From assembly GCF_002750975.1 (NCBI RefSeq), contig NZ_PEJS01000001.1, positions 1,364,001 to 1,428,000 of the forward strand: a stretch of DNA of 64,000 bases, given 5' to 3'. The notes under the pieces are model-generated. The model saw only the letters and a program-made list of their open reading frames with translations. It did no database searches and was not told the DNA's origin. Every line of letters begins with the position of its first letter. The stretch's first letter is position 1. This stretch comes from Stenotrophomonas indicatrix (lineage in GTDB: Bacteria > Pseudomonadota > Gammaproteobacteria > Xanthomonadales > Xanthomonadaceae). Shown here piece after piece: positions 1-10,364 of this stretch. The translations under genes were made by a program, and so were the position numbers.

Positions 1-742
<742 letters not shown>

Positions 743-744
743 CC

Positions 745-810
745 GGTAGTGCCGGCCGCTGGCCGGCAACCTCAACCCGGCCTGGTTGCCGGCCAGTGGC
801 CGGCACTACC
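745..810. repeat. REP-like inverted repeat after the ABC ATPase gene
   Basis: Two near-complementary arms, 745-771 and 784-810, each built around GCCGGCC(G/A)(C/G)TGGCCGGC and bounded by GGTAGT/ACTACC, form a long hairpin 3 bp after the stop codon. The same element type recurs at 54046-54123. It may act as a transcript-end structure; no T-run follows. Confidence 0.75.
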
Positions 811-860
811 TTCCTTCGCCGAAGGCGTGCGGACCAACGGTCCGCACCCACCGTGATCCC

Positions 861-900
861 CAGTAGATCCACGCCATGCGTGGATGACATGCGTGGATGA
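861..900. repeat. SMAG/GTAG-type palindromic repeat
   Basis: Contains GTAGATCCACGCCATGCGTGG followed by a partial second copy of the right arm (ATGCGTGGAT). It lies between the convergent ABC ATPase gene and ygfZ. This GTAG-headed short palindrome is characteristic of S. maltophilia; further copies are listed below. Confidence 0.85.
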
Positions 901-917
901 AATGCCGGATCGGCGCC

Positions 918-1793
918 TCAGCGCGCCAGGCCGTCCAGCAGCGGCATCCGCTGCGCGACCGCGTTGCCCACCTGCAGTTCGCTGTCGCCGGTCTCCAGCG
1001 GCAGCACAGCCAGTGCCAGATCGCCGGCCACGCTGGCCAGGGTGCCGAGCGCGACCCCGTCCTGCTGCACGCCATCGCCTGCCTGCGCAGGTGCAGCGGT
1101 ATGCAGCAGCTGCACCGCGCGCTTGGCCTTGCCGAGGAAATGGGTGCGCGCGACGATTTCCTGGCCGGGGTAGCAGCCCTTCTTCACGCTGTAGCCGTTG
1201 AGGCGGTCCAGACCCAGCTGCTGCGGGGTCCACACCTCGCGCTGGCTCTCTGCCAAGCGTGGCAGGCCAAAGCGCAGGTCGGCCTGGCGCCAGGCCAGGG
1301 CGAAGGCGGCATCTTCGGCTTCGTCGCTGGCCGGGAAGGCCTCGACCGGGCCGATGCGCAGCGTACGGGGAAGTGCGTCGCTGCCCAGATCCAGCTCCCA
1401 ACCCTGACTGCCGACCAGCGCGATGGCGGCGCCAGCGGCGGCTTCCGGCGCAGTAAAGGCACCGGCCACGGCCAGGTCCGCATGCACCTGCAGTTTCACT
1501 TTGCGGCGGAACACGAAGCGCTGCAGTTGCGACGCAATCGCATCGGCATCACCGTCGGCGAGCACCAGCAGCACATGGTCATCGGCCAGCCGCAGCAGCT
1601 GGAACACCGCCAGGGTGCGGCCTTTGGCGCTCAGCCACGCGCTCCACTGCCAGTGCAGCAGGGGCAGGGCGGTCACGTCGCTGCTGAACTGGGCATGGGC
1701 AAAAGCCACTGCATCCACGCCCTGCAGGCTCAGCAATTGATGGCCGGGCAGGCGCGGATATGCGACGAAAGCAGGGGGAAGGTTGTCAGGCAC
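918..1793 (-). CDS. ygfZ: Folate-binding Fe-S cluster maintenance protein YgfZ
   Basis: A GcvT-fold, tetrahydrofolate-binding protein that supports synthesis or repair of certain Fe-S enzymes in the cytosol. The family signature KGCYPGQE, with its conserved cysteine, is present about two thirds into the protein. From the GTG at 1793 it is 291 residues, close to the family's usual ~300-330. An in-frame extension reaches 1913 but would run through the divergent gene at 1833 and lacks family similarity, so the GTG is preferred. It is divergent from the SdhAF4-like gene and the succinate dehydrogenase operon, an Fe-S and flavin enzyme, which fits its role. Confidence 0.85.
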   Translation of the reverse strand: MPDNLPPAFVAYPRLPGHQLLSLQGVDAVAFAHAQFSSDVTALPLLHWQWSAWLSAKGRTLAVFQLLRLADDHVLLVLADGDADAIASQLQRFVFRRKVKLQVHADLAVAGAFTAPEAAAGAAIALVGSQGWELDLGSDALPRTLRIGPVEAFPASDEAEDAAFALAWRQADLRFGLPRLAESQREVWTPQQLGLDRLNGYSVKKGCYPGQEIVARTHFLGKAKRAVQLLHTAAPAQAGDGVQQDGVALGTLASVAGDLALAVLPLETGDSELQVGNAVAQRMPLLDGLAR

Positions 1794-1832
1794 GTGAACG
1801 AGGTCTAAAATTTGTGCGTTGCGAGACCCATC

Positions 1833-2006
1833 ATGATAGGCCAAACAACCCCCACTCCCGACGCCGAAGCTGAAGCCCCGCTGGTTCCCCCGGTCCCTGT
1901 GCCCGTGGAACAACCAGAGGTGGAAGAGGAATTCGGTGGCCGCGGCGGACTTGATCCGGTGCGGTATGGCGATTGGGAAAAAAACGGACGCTGCATCGAT
2001 TTTTGA
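1833..2006 (+). CDS. DUF1674 / SdhAF4-like small protein
   Basis: A 57-residue protein with a Pro/Glu-rich N-terminal half and the conserved C-terminal block FGGRGGLDP-RYGDWE-NGRCIDF that defines the DUF1674/SDHAF4 family. Eukaryotic SDHAF4 helps assemble the flavinated succinate dehydrogenase subunit. The position directly upstream of sdhC and divergent from ygfZ supports a link to succinate dehydrogenase maturation. The ATG at 1833 is used; an upstream TTG at 1812 is possible but overlaps the divergent promoter region. Confidence 0.8.
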   Translation: MIGQTTPTPDAEAEAPLVPPVPVPVEQPEVEEEFGGRGGLDPVRYGDWEKNGRCIDF

Positions 2007-2062
2007 TCAGCATTGAGCCAACGCGGCCTTATGCCGCCCAGCCGAGACAACGAGCCCAGCGA

Positions 2063-2455
2063 ATGGCGACCAGACAACGTCCCCTTTCTCCGCACCTTCA
2101 GGTGTATCGCTGGCAGATTCAGATGGCCACCTCGATCCTGCATCGAGCCACTGGCGTCTTTCTGTCTGTTGGTGCCCTCATCATCGCCGGAGGCCTGTTG
2201 GCTCTGATGATGGGGCCCGAATCCTGGAACTGCTTCACCGGCCATGCCGGGGCCTGGTATGGCCGCGTGTTCCTGTTCGCGTGGACATGGTCGTTCGCCT
2301 ATCACCTGTGCAATGGCATCCGCCATATCGTGCAGGACTTCGCGATCGGATTCCGCATTGCCACCTTCATCCGCAGCAGCTGGATGTCGGTGATCGGCAG
2401 CCTGCTGATCACCCTGGCCGTGTGGGCCTATGTGCTGTTCGGAGGTGCCGCATGA
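2063..2455 (+). CDS. sdhC: Succinate dehydrogenase cytochrome b556 subunit SdhC
   Basis: A 130-residue inner-membrane anchor subunit of complex II that helps bind heme b and quinone. It begins RPLSPHLQVYRWQ, with the family motif SILHRATG and three hydrophobic segments (roughly residues 30-55, 70-90 and 105-128). The conserved heme-ligand region FAYHLCNGIRH is present. The start is chosen at MATRQRPLSPH; the longer in-frame extension has no family similarity. Its stop overlaps the sdhD start (ATGA), so the two are translationally coupled. Confidence 0.92.
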   Translation: MATRQRPLSPHLQVYRWQIQMATSILHRATGVFLSVGALIIAGGLLALMMGPESWNCFTGHAGAWYGRVFLFAWTWSFAYHLCNGIRHIVQDFAIGFRIATFIRSSWMSVIGSLLITLAVWAYVLFGGAA

Positions 2456-2838
2456 GCAAGTTCCGTACCCCGTTGAAGGGCGTGCGCGGTCTCGGTTCGG
2501 CCAAGACCGGCACCGAGCACTTCGTGCATCAGCGCCTGACCGCCGCCGCGCTGGTGGTGCTGGGCATCTGGTTCCTGGTGTTCGTGCTGGGCCTGCTGGG
2601 CTCGGATTACGTGACCGCCACCGCCGCGATCGCCAAGCCGTGGAACGCCGTTCCGCTGATCGGCCTGCTGATCGCCATGTTCTGGCATGCCCAGCTCGGC
2701 CTGCAGGTCGTGCTGGAGGACTACATCCACGAATCGCTGCTGGCCCTGGTGCTGCAGACCGCGGTGAAGTTCGTTGCCGTGCTCGGCATGATCGTCAGTG
2801 TGTTTGCGGTGGGCCGCATCGCCCTCGGCGTTGCCTGA
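2452..2838 (+). CDS. sdhD: Succinate dehydrogenase membrane anchor SdhD
   Basis: A 128-residue second membrane anchor of complex II. It has the N-terminal SDH cytochrome motif (GLGSAKTGTEHFVHQRLTA), three transmembrane segments, and the typical HAQLGLQVVLEDYIH segment with heme/quinone-site residues. The start overlaps the sdhC stop by 4 nt. It is followed 31 bp later by sdhA. Confidence 0.92.
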   Translation: MSKFRTPLKGVRGLGSAKTGTEHFVHQRLTAAALVVLGIWFLVFVLGLLGSDYVTATAAIAKPWNAVPLIGLLIAMFWHAQLGLQVVLEDYIHESLLALVLQTAVKFVAVLGMIVSVFAVGRIALGVA

Positions 2839-2869
2839 GCCCAGGCGCCAAGACAGGAATCCAGACTAG

Positions 2870-4660
2870 ATGTCCGCTTACAAGATTACCGAACACAAGT
2901 ACGACATGGTCGTGGTGGGCGCCGGCGGCGCCGGCCTGCGTGCCACGTTCGGCCTGGCCGCCAAGGGCCTGCAGACCGTGTGCCTGACCAAGGTCTTCCC
3001 GACCCGTTCGCACACCGTTGCCGCCCAGGGCGGTATCTCCGCCGCGCTCGGCAACATGGGCGAGGACGACTGGCGTTACCACTTCTTCGACACCATCAAG
3101 GGTTCGGACTGGCTGGGCGACCAGGACGCCATCGAGTACATGTGCCGTGAAGCGATTCCGGCGATCATCGAGCTCGAGCACTACGGGGTGCCGTTCAGCC
3201 GCACCGCCGAGGGCAAGATCTACCAGCGTCCGTTCGGTGGCATGACCACCCAGTACGGCGAAGGCCCGGCGGCGCAGCGTACCTGCGCGGCGGCCGACCG
3301 TACCGGCCACGCGATGCTGCACACGCTGTACCAGCAGTCGCTGAAGCACGACGCACGCTTCATGATCGAGTACTTCGCACTCGACCTGATCTTCGATGAC
3401 GAAGGTGCCTGCCGTGGTGTGCTGGCGCTGGACATGTCCGACGGCACGCTGCACCTGTTCCGCGCCCAGGGCGTGGTGCTGGCCACCGGCGGCTACGGCC
3501 GCGCCTACTTCAGCGCCACCTCGGCGCACACCTGCACCGGCGACGGTGGCGGCCTGGCCATGCGCGCCGGCATCGCCATGCAGGACATGGAGTTCGTGCA
3601 GTTCCATCCGACCGGCATCTACGGCGCCGGCTGCCTGATCACCGAGGGTGTCCGCGGTGAAGGCGGCATCCTGCGCAACAGCAGCGGCGAGCGCTTCATG
3701 GAGCGTTACGCACCGCACTACAAGGACCTGGCTTCGCGCGACGTGGTCAGCCGTTCGATGACCATCGAGATCCGCGAAGGCCGTGGCGTGGGCGAGCACA
3801 AGGACCACATCCTGCTCGACCTGACCCACCTCGGCCCGGGCGTGATCGACGACAAGCTGCCGGGCATCGCCGAGAGCGCGCGCATCTTCGCCGGCGTCGA
3901 CGTGCACAAGCAGCCGATCCCGGTGATTCCGACCGTGCACTACAACATGGGCGGCATCCCGACCAACTACCACGGTGAAGTGGTGCGCAAGGACGGCGAG
4001 AACCCCGATGCGGTCGTGCCGGGCCTGTACGCCATCGGCGAAGCCGCCTGCGTTTCGGTGCACGGTGCCAACCGCCTGGGTTCGAATTCGCTGCTGGACC
4101 TGGTGGTGTTCGGGCGTGCGGTGGCCAACCGTTGCGCGGCGACGATCACCCCGGGCGCGGCGCACAAGACCCTGCCGGCCGACGCCTGCGACAAGGCGCT
4201 GGGCCTGCTGGACAAGCTGCGTCACGCCAACGGCGATACCCCGACTTCGGTCATCCGCGATCGCATGCAGCGCACCATGCAGGCCGACGCGGCGGTCTTC
4301 CGTACCAGCCAGACGCTGAAGGAAGGCTGCGAGAAGATGGACAAGATCTTCGATTCGTTCCAGGACGTGAAGGTCTCCGACCGTTCGCTGGTCTGGAACT
4401 CGGACCTGATCGAGACCTACGAGCTGAACAACCTGCTGCTGAATGCAGTGGCGACGATCAACTCGGCCGAGCAGCGCAAGGAAAGCCGCGGCGCACACGC
4501 GCACGAGGACTTCCCGGACCGCGACGACGTCAATTGGCAGAAGCACACCCTGGTCAGCGTGGACGAGAAGGGCAAGTGCAGCTTCGACTACCGTCCGGTG
4601 CACATGTACACGTTGACTGATGACGTGTCCGTGGTGCCGCCGAAGCCGCGCGTGTACTGA
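2870..4660 (+). CDS. sdhA: Succinate dehydrogenase flavoprotein subunit SdhA
   Basis: The catalytic flavoprotein, oxidising succinate to fumarate in the TCA cycle and respiratory chain. The 596-residue length is normal. Features include the N-terminal dinucleotide fold ([12 protein letters not shown]), the covalent-FAD histidine in [10 protein letters not shown], the active-site block HPTGI...[13 protein letters not shown] with catalytic Arg, and [14 protein letters not shown] near the end of the FAD domain. The C-terminus ([11 protein letters not shown]) is characteristic. It lies inside the sdhCDAB operon. Confidence 0.97.
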   Translation: MSAYKITEHKYDMVVVGAGGAGLRATFGLAAKGLQTVCLTKVFPTRSHTVAAQGGISAALGNMGEDDWRYHFFDTIKGSDWLGDQDAIEYMCREAIPAIIELEHYGVPFSRTAEGKIYQRPFGGMTTQYGEGPAAQRTCAAADRTGHAMLHTLYQQSLKHDARFMIEYFALDLIFDDEGACRGVLALDMSDGTLHLFRAQGVVLATGGYGRAYFSATSAHTCTGDGGGLAMRAGIAMQDMEFVQFHPTGIYGAGCLITEGVRGEGGILRNSSGERFMERYAPHYKDLASRDVVSRSMTIEIREGRGVGEHKDHILLDLTHLGPGVIDDKLPGIAESARIFAGVDVHKQPIPVIPTVHYNMGGIPTNYHGEVVRKDGENPDAVVPGLYAIGEAACVSVHGANRLGSNSLLDLVVFGRAVANRCAATITPGAAHKTLPADACDKALGLLDKLRHANGDTPTSVIRDRMQRTMQADAAVFRTSQTLKEGCEKMDKIFDSFQDVKVSDRSLVWNSDLIETYELNNLLLNAVATINSAEQRKESRGAHAHEDFPDRDDVNWQKHTLVSVDEKGKCSFDYRPVHMYTLTDDVSVVPPKPRVY

Positions 4661-4726
4661 TCCGACCCCGCCTAACATGCAATCCGCGCCCTCGGGCGCG
4701 GGCCGCCTGAGCCAACGAGAGCAGCC

Positions 4727-5512
4727 ATGGCCGAGTTTTCACTCCCCAAGAATTCCAAGATCACGAAGGGCAAGCACTTCCCCGCCAAGACCGGCGGCAA
4801 GAACGTGCGCACCTTCAAGATCTACCGCTGGAGTCCGGACGACGACAGCAATCCGCGCACCGACACCTATGACGTCGATCTGGACGCCTGCGGCCCGATG
4901 GTCCTGGACGCGCTGATCAAGATCAAGAACGAGATCGACCCGACCCTGACCTTCCGGCGCTCGTGCCGCGAAGGCATCTGCGGTTCGTGCGCGATGAACA
5001 TCGACGGCACCAACACCCTGGCCTGCACCCGAGCCATCTCGGACTGCGGCAAGAAGGAAGTGCCGATCTACCCGCTGCCGCACATGAACGTGGTCAAGGA
5101 TCTGGTTCCGGACCTGACCCACTTCTACGCGCAGTACGCCTCGATCAAGCCGTGGATCCGCACCCAGACCCCGGCACCGCCGGACCGTGAGCGCCTGCAG
5201 TCGCCGGAAGACCGCAAGAAGCTCGATGGCCTGTACGAGTGCATCCTGTGCGCGTGCTGCTCGACCAGCTGCCCGAGCTACTGGTGGAACGGCGAGCGTT
5301 ACCTGGGCCCGGCGATCCTGCTGCAGGCCTACCGCTGGATCATCGATTCGCGCGACGAGGACACCGGTGCGCGCCTGGACGATCTGGAAGATCCGTTCAA
5401 GCTGTACCGCTGCCACACCATCATGAACTGCGCCCGGACCTGCCCGAAGGGCCTGAACCCGGCGCTGGCGATCGCCGAGATCAAGAAGCTGATGATGGAA
5501 CGCCGCGCCTGA
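4727..5512 (+). CDS. sdhB: Succinate dehydrogenase iron-sulfur subunit SdhB
   Basis: A 261-residue electron-transfer subunit carrying [2Fe-2S], [4Fe-4S] and [3Fe-4S] clusters between SdhA and the quinone site. It has the plant-ferredoxin motif [13 protein letters not shown] with downstream CTRAI, then the ferredoxin-type clusters [16 protein letters not shown] and [20 protein letters not shown]-rich hairpin (about 4685-4700) sits in the 66-bp gap after sdhA. Confidence 0.97.
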   Translation: MAEFSLPKNSKITKGKHFPAKTGGKNVRTFKIYRWSPDDDSNPRTDTYDVDLDACGPMVLDALIKIKNEIDPTLTFRRSCREGICGSCAMNIDGTNTLACTRAISDCGKKEVPIYPLPHMNVVKDLVPDLTHFYAQYASIKPWIRTQTPAPPDRERLQSPEDRKKLDGLYECILCACCSTSCPSYWWNGERYLGPAILLQAYRWIIDSRDEDTGARLDDLEDPFKLYRCHTIMNCARTCPKGLNPALAIAEIKKLMMERRA

Positions 5513-5539
5513 TACGGTGCCGGGTAGTTGCATGACCCC

Positions 5540-5567
5540 AGCAGAGCCACGCCATGCGTGGCTTTGC
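5540..5567. repeat. SMAG-like stem-loop between sdhB and sdhE
   Basis: AGCAGAGCCACGC and GCGTGGCTTTGCT form an imperfect 13-bp stem around CAT. It fills most of the 73-bp sdhB-sdhE gap, so it lies inside the transcript if sdhE is co-transcribed. The arms read AGAGCCACGC, unlike the more common AGATCCACGC copies. Confidence 0.75.
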
Positions 5568-5585
5568 TGTATCTGGAGAAACACA

Positions 5586-5834
5586 ATGGATGAAGAAATC
5601 CTGCTGAAGAAGCTGCGCTGGCGCTGCCGGCGCGGCATGCGCGAACTGGACCAGTTGTTCGGTCGCTACCTGGACCGCGAATGGAGCAGTGCGCCGACCG
5701 AAGACCGCGAGGTTTTCCTGTTCCTGCTCGATTGCGAGGACGATAAGTTGTGGCGCTGGTTCATGGGCTACGAGGCCTGTCCGCATGCACACGCCGTCCC
5801 CCTCATGCACAGGATCCTCGCCCTCAAGCCTTGA
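5586..5834 (+). CDS. sdhE: FAD assembly factor SdhE (YgfY/CptB)
   Basis: A small cytosolic protein (82 residues) needed for covalent flavinylation of SdhA. It carries the family hallmark RRGMRELD near residue 16 (RGxxE motif) and the [33 protein letters not shown] core (split here for description). The start is at MDEEILL; upstream in-frame sequence is the repeat element. It follows sdhB and overlaps the next gene by 50 nt. Confidence 0.92.
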   Translation: MDEEILLKKLRWRCRRGMRELDQLFGRYLDREWSSAPTEDREVFLFLLDCEDDKLWRWFMGYEACPHAHAVPLMHRILALKP

Positions 5835-6234
5835 GTGGCGCCCGTCGCGGCTGCAGGCCGGCGCCCAGCTGGCGGTACTGCTGGCCGCGCCGTGGCTGCT
5901 GCATGCTTCGGATCTGCCATCCGCGCATCTGCTTCCGGCGTTGATCGGGGTCTGGGCGCTTGGCCTGGCTGAGCTGGCCTGGCGCCTGCGGCGGCGCCCT
6001 GTCGTGCTGCAGCTGCCGCCCCTGCCAGAGCTGCTGCGGCTGGACGGCGGCGATATTGCCGAGCCGCGGCTGGTGGTGCGCGGGCCCTGGCTGCTGCTGC
6101 ACTGGCGGGAGGGCTGGCGTCGCAGGCGCCTGTTGTTCTGGCCGGACGTGCTTGATCGCGCACAACGACGTGAACTGCGACTGGCCGTGGCCGCACGAAG
6201 CGTTTCCCGTCGGCCCCGGTCGGTGGCACCATAG
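5785..6234 (+). CDS. YgfX (CptA)-like membrane protein
   Basis: A 149-residue protein with two adjacent hydrophobic segments near residues 20-65, followed by a basic cytosolic tail (WRLRRRPV..., [12 protein letters not shown]). Partner genes sdhE (ygfY/cptB) and ygfX (cptA) are adjacent in many gammaproteobacteria, and this protein matches YgfX in layout: two N-terminal membrane spans plus a small beta-rich tail. It starts inside the sdhE coding region at ATG 5785. Assigned by context and topology; similarity is not strong enough for certainty. Confidence 0.6.
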   Translation: MHTPSPSCTGSSPSSLEWRPSRLQAGAQLAVLLAAPWLLHASDLPSAHLLPALIGVWALGLAELAWRLRRRPVVLQLPPLPELLRLDGGDIAEPRLVVRGPWLLLHWREGWRRRRLLFWPDVLDRAQRRELRLAVAARSVSRRPRSVAP

Positions 6235-6257
6235 GCTGAATCGACTGGCGTGCCTGC

Positions 6258-7491
6258 ATGTTCAAACCCATTCCCGTGGCCATTGGCCTGCGCTACCTGC
6301 GCGCCAAGCGCCGCAACGGCTTCATCTCCTTCATTTCGATGGCATCGATCCTGGGCATCGCGCTCGGGGTGACGGTGCTGATCACCACATTGGCGGTCAT
6401 GAGCGGTTTCCAGAAGGAAATCCGCAGCCGCCTGCTGCAGATGACCGCGCACACCACCATCAGCCGCGACGGCGAACCGATGCCGGACTGGATGCGCGTG
6501 GTCGATGTGGCCAACAAGGATCCGCGCGTGGCCGGTGCTGCGCCGTATATCGAGATCCAGTCGATGATCAGCGGCCCGCGCGTGCAGGGTGCGATCATCC
6601 AGGGCATCGACCCGGCACTGGAACCGAAGGTGTCGGTGATCGACAGGAAGGTCACCAAGGGCAGCTACGGCAGCCTGACCCCGGGCAGCTTCAACCTGTT
6701 GCTGGGCAAGGAACTGGCCGTCTGGCTGGGCGTGGACGTCGGTGACCAGGTGCTGGTGACCTTCGCGGAAGTGCAGGGCACGCCAGCGGGCGCGGTGCCG
6801 CGGATGAAGCGCTTCACCGTCAGCGGCATCTTCGAGGCCGGTTACAACGAGGTCGATCGCGGTGTGGGTTTTGCCAACATGAAAGACCTGGAGCGCGTAC
6901 TGCGTTCCGATGGCGCCACCGGCGTGCGCCTGAAACTGCATGACATGGACCGCTCGCTGGAGGTGGGCGTGGACCTGGCGCAGAACCTCGGCGGTGCCTA
7001 TCGGGTCAGCGACTGGACCCAGCAGAACGCCAACCTGTACCACTCGCTGCGCATGGAAAAAGTGGTGATGGGCATCCTGCTCTCGCTGATCATCGCCATG
7101 GGCGCGTTCAACCTGGTGTCCTCGCAGGTGATGCTGGTGACCGACAAGCAGGCCGACATCGCGATCCTGCGCACCCTCGGCCTGACCCCGGGCGGGGTGA
7201 TGCAGGTGTTCATGGTGCAGGGCTCGCTGATCGGCATCTTCGGCACCCTTGCCGGCCTGATCGGCGGCATCACCCTGACCCTGAACCTGGAACGCATCCT
7301 CGGCGCCATCGAGTCGGTGTTCAACGTCAAGCTGCTGCCGGAGGATGTGTACTACATCACCGGCCTGCCGACCGACATGCAGACCAGCGACATCGTGGTG
7401 ATCACCCTGGTCGCGCTGCTGATGAGCTTCCTGGCCACTCTGTATCCCGCCTGGCGGGCAGCACGCACCCAGCCGGCGGAGGCCCTGCGCT

Positions 7492-7499
<8 letters not shown>
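6258..7499 (+). CDS. lolC: Lipoprotein-releasing ABC transporter permease (LolC/LolE family)
   Basis: A 413-residue inner-membrane permease that extracts outer-membrane-destined lipoproteins and hands them to LolA. Layout is the family's: an N-terminal membrane helix preceded by [20 protein letters not shown], a periplasmic MacB-like domain (~50-260), then three C-terminal helices and the terminal [18 protein letters not shown]. It overlaps lolD by 8 nt. No second permease (lolE) follows lolD, which suggests a single-permease, LolF-type arrangement. Confidence 0.92.
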
Positions 7500-8205
<706 letters not shown>

Positions 8206-8218
8206 GCGGCCGGCCAAG

Positions 8219-8236
8219 CGCCAACCAAGGTTGGCG
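8219..8236. repeat. 9-2-9 type palindrome (CCAACC-AA-GGTTGG)
   Basis: CGCCAACC AA GGTTGGCG is a perfect palindrome 14 bp after lolD, followed by GACTACCGG. It belongs to the same family as the palindromes at 12201-12387, 29619-29638 and 63456-63475. Confidence 0.7.
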
Positions 8237-8366
8237 ACTACCGGATTCGATGCAGGGCCTGGTCGGCTGGGGGCCGCCGACCAACGGCTGAACCAGGCTG
8301 CCGGCCGTTGCGCCGGCGCCACCCCGGCGGGTGCATGATCGGCACAGTTCCCCCGTGGAGATGGCC

Positions 8367-8816
8367 ATGAAGACCCCACTGTTGATCGCCGGGCTGTGCC
8401 TGGCTCTGGCTGGCTGTGCCACCACCGGCCGCTTGGGCAGTGCCGAGAAGCTGGAGCTGTATCGTGCCCACGCCGGCGCACCGCAGAAGGACATGCAGTT
8501 CTTCGGCAGCCTCAATGGCTGGACCGAGCTGGGCGACAGTGCGCTGGCGGTCTGGACGCGTCCGAGCGAGGCCTACCTGCTGGAATTGAATGGTCCCTGC
8601 CAGGATCTGTCGTATGCGACCGCCATCGGCCTGACCAGCCGGATGAACCGCGTCTCGGCGCCGTTCGACAAGGTGCTGGTACGTGACCCGACCGCTGGCC
8701 CGCGCATGCCGTGCTTCATCAAGACCATACGCAAGCTCGACGTGAAGGCGCTACGCGCCTCCGAGCAGGAGCTGCGCCAGGCGCAGGTGCAGGAGCGCGA
8801 GGAATCCGCGAAGTAG
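8367..8816 (+). CDS. DUF6491-like lipoprotein
   Basis: A 149-residue probable lipoprotein: the signal peptide ends in the lipobox LALAGC about 16 residues in. The mature part contains a soluble beta-rich domain (FFGSLNGWTELGDSALAVWTR) and a pair of cysteines (PCQDL, PCFIK) that may form a disulfide. The start is set at the second ATG because GGAG at 8357-8360 is too close to the first ATG (8361). Function unknown. It lies just downstream of the lipoprotein export genes but is separated from them by palindromic DNA. Confidence 0.75.
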   Translation: MKTPLLIAGLCLALAGCATTGRLGSAEKLELYRAHAGAPQKDMQFFGSLNGWTELGDSALAVWTRPSEAYLLELNGPCQDLSYATAIGLTSRMNRVSAPFDKVLVRDPTAGPRMPCFIKTIRKLDVKALRASEQELRQAQVQEREESAK

Positions 8817-8817
8817 G

Positions 8818-8879
8818 GCGGTAGCGCCGGGCCATGCCCGGCGGATGGCTGGACGCCGGGCATGGCCCGGCGTTACCGG
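8818..8879. repeat. REP hairpin (GCCGGGC-CAT-GCCCGGC type)
   Basis: Two nested palindromes, GCGCCGGGCCATGCCCGGCG and its inverted partner CGCCGGGCATGGCCCGGCG, bounded by GGTA/TACC, fill the gap between the convergent lipoprotein gene and yggX. Single-arm relatives sit at 18729-18760, 45887-45910 and 61069-61091. Confidence 0.8.
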
Positions 8880-8883
8880 CAGG

Positions 8884-9153
8884 TCAGGCTTCGGGGGTGA
8901 ACCCGGCGGGCTTCTCCGCGTCCTTCTCGAACAGGAACTTCACCAGCTCCGTCTCCAGGAAGGCGCGATGCTCCGGCTTTCGCGGGGAAAGGCGGTTCTC
9001 GTTGATCAGCATGGTCTGGTGTGCCAGCCATGCGGTCCACGCCGGCTTGCCGATGTGGTTGAACACACGCTGGCCCAGCTCGCCCGGGTAAGGCACGAAG
9101 TCCAGGCCCTCGGCATCGCGTTGTTCGTACTGGCAGAAGACGGTTCGGGGCAT
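8884..9153 (-). CDS. yggX: Fe(2+)-trafficking protein YggX
   Basis: An 89-residue cytosolic protein implicated in iron handling and protection of Fe-S clusters from oxidation. It begins MPRTVFCQY with the conserved Cys7, and carries the family motifs [27 protein letters not shown] and [12 protein letters not shown] three codons upstream (9162) would overlap the mutY stop, but family members begin M-(S/A)-R-T-V-F-C, so 9153 is chosen. It follows mutY closely, the usual gammaproteobacterial order. Confidence 0.95.
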   Translation of the reverse strand: MPRTVFCQYEQRDAEGLDFVPYPGELGQRVFNHIGKPAWTAWLAHQTMLINENRLSPRKPEHRAFLETELVKFLFEKDAEKPAGFTPEA

Positions 9154-9158
9154 GGCAC

Positions 9159-10283
9159 TCACTCGTGGTTGCGGGATTTTGCGGAAGTTCGCTTCGGGCT
9201 CTTGATGGGCGCGCCCTCAAGCAGTTTGCGGATGGGGGCAGGCAAGCCCAGTGCAGGCAGTTCGGCGGCGTCAACCCAGCGCAGCGTGGGTTCTTCCACG
9301 CGCAGGCCGTGCACCTGCCGTGACAATACCTGCAGGTGCAGCTTGTAGTGGCTGAAGGTGTGCTGCAGCACAGGCAGTTCCTCGGCATCTTCCAGCGAAC
9401 CATCGACGTGGACGTCGAACCAGTCCTGCAGCTCGCTGCCCGCATCGGCCTGCGGAAGCGTCCACAACTGTGCCCAGATGCCGGTGTCCGGCCGCTTCTG
9501 CAGCAGTACGCGCTGCTGCTTGTCGCGCAGCAGCAAAGCCACCGCCTCGCGTTCGGGCAGCGTCTTGCTTGGCTTTGCGGTTGGCAGCTCGGCGGTGCGG
9601 CCTTCGCGACGTGCCACGCAATCGGCCTGCAGCGGACAGATCACGCAGGCCGGTCTGGACCGGCTGCAGACCGTGGCACCGAGGTCCATCTGCGCCTGGG
9701 TGTAGTCGGCCATGCGTCCAGCCGGCACCTGGGCGACCTGCGCTTCGGCGATGGCCCACAGCTGCTTCTCGATGGCGGGTAGGCCAGGGAAGCCCTCGAC
9801 GCCGTGGTAGCGGCTGAGCACGCGCTTGACGTTGCCATCGAGGATCGCGAACGGGTCGTTCCAGGCCTGGCTGAGGATAGCGCCGGCGGTGCTGCGGCCG
9901 ATGCCGGGCAGATCGTGCAGGGCATCGAAATCACGCGGCAGGTCGCCGCCGTGCTCGACGACGCAGCGCTTGGCGGCGGCGTGCAGATTGCGTGCACGGG
10001 CGTAGTAGCCCAGGCCGGCCCACTGCGCCATCACCGCGTCGTTGCTGGCGGCGGCAAGGTCGGGCAGGGTAGGGAAGTGCTGCAGGAAACGGTGGAAGTA
10101 CGGAATGACCGTGGCCACCTGGGTCTGCTGCAGCATGATCTCCGACAACCACACCCGGTACGGGCTGCGCGGATGCTGCCAGGGCAGGTCGTGGCGGCCG
10201 TGGTCGTCGAACCAGTGCAGCAGGCGGGCAACGAAGCCGTGCTCAGGGTCGGACGTGGCGCTGGCGTTCGGCTGGCGGGGCAT
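9159..10283 (-). CDS. mutY: A/G-specific adenine DNA glycosylase MutY
   Basis: Removes adenine mispaired with 8-oxoguanine. 374 residues from ATG 10283. Catalytic Glu in SEIMLQQTQ, helix-hairpin-helix [12 protein letters not shown], catalytic Asp in [12 protein letters not shown], and the [4Fe-4S] motif C-X6-C-X2-C-X5-C ([17 protein letters not shown]) are all visible. A NUDIX-like 8-oxoG recognition domain follows. A longer in-frame start (10310) reads through the upstream repeat and is less likely. Operonic with yggX. Confidence 0.95.
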   Translation of the reverse strand: MPRQPNASATSDPEHGFVARLLHWFDDHGRHDLPWQHPRSPYRVWLSEIMLQQTQVATVIPYFHRFLQHFPTLPDLAAASNDAVMAQWAGLGYYARARNLHAAAKRCVVEHGGDLPRDFDALHDLPGIGRSTAGAILSQAWNDPFAILDGNVKRVLSRYHGVEGFPGLPAIEKQLWAIAEAQVAQVPAGRMADYTQAQMDLGATVCSRSRPACVICPLQADCVARREGRTAELPTAKPSKTLPEREAVALLLRDKQQRVLLQKRPDTGIWAQLWTLPQADAGSELQDWFDVHVDGSLEDAEELPVLQHTFSHYKLHLQVLSRQVHGLRVEEPTLRWVDAAELPALGLPAPIRKLLEGAPIKSPKRTSAKSRNHE

Positions 10284-10307
10284 CGGTACTCCAGGGGGGC
10301 AGCCACC

Positions 10308-10356
10308 CATGGGGTGGCTCTACCGGGTTGCAGTAGAGCCACGCCATGCGTGGATG
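10308..10356. repeat. SMAG-type repeat between ftsY and mutY
   Basis: GTAGAGCCACGCCATGCGTGG preceded by GGTGGCTCTACC, giving alternative stem pairings. It lies between the ftsY stop and mutY start, both on the minus strand. Confidence 0.75.
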
Positions 10357-10364
10357 CGGACGCG

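Noticed and set aside
2795..4678. A 627-codon open frame antisense to sdhA
   Set aside because: It is the codon-position shadow of a GC-rich real gene; its translation is rich in His/Arg/Val and has no domain. sdhA is unambiguous.
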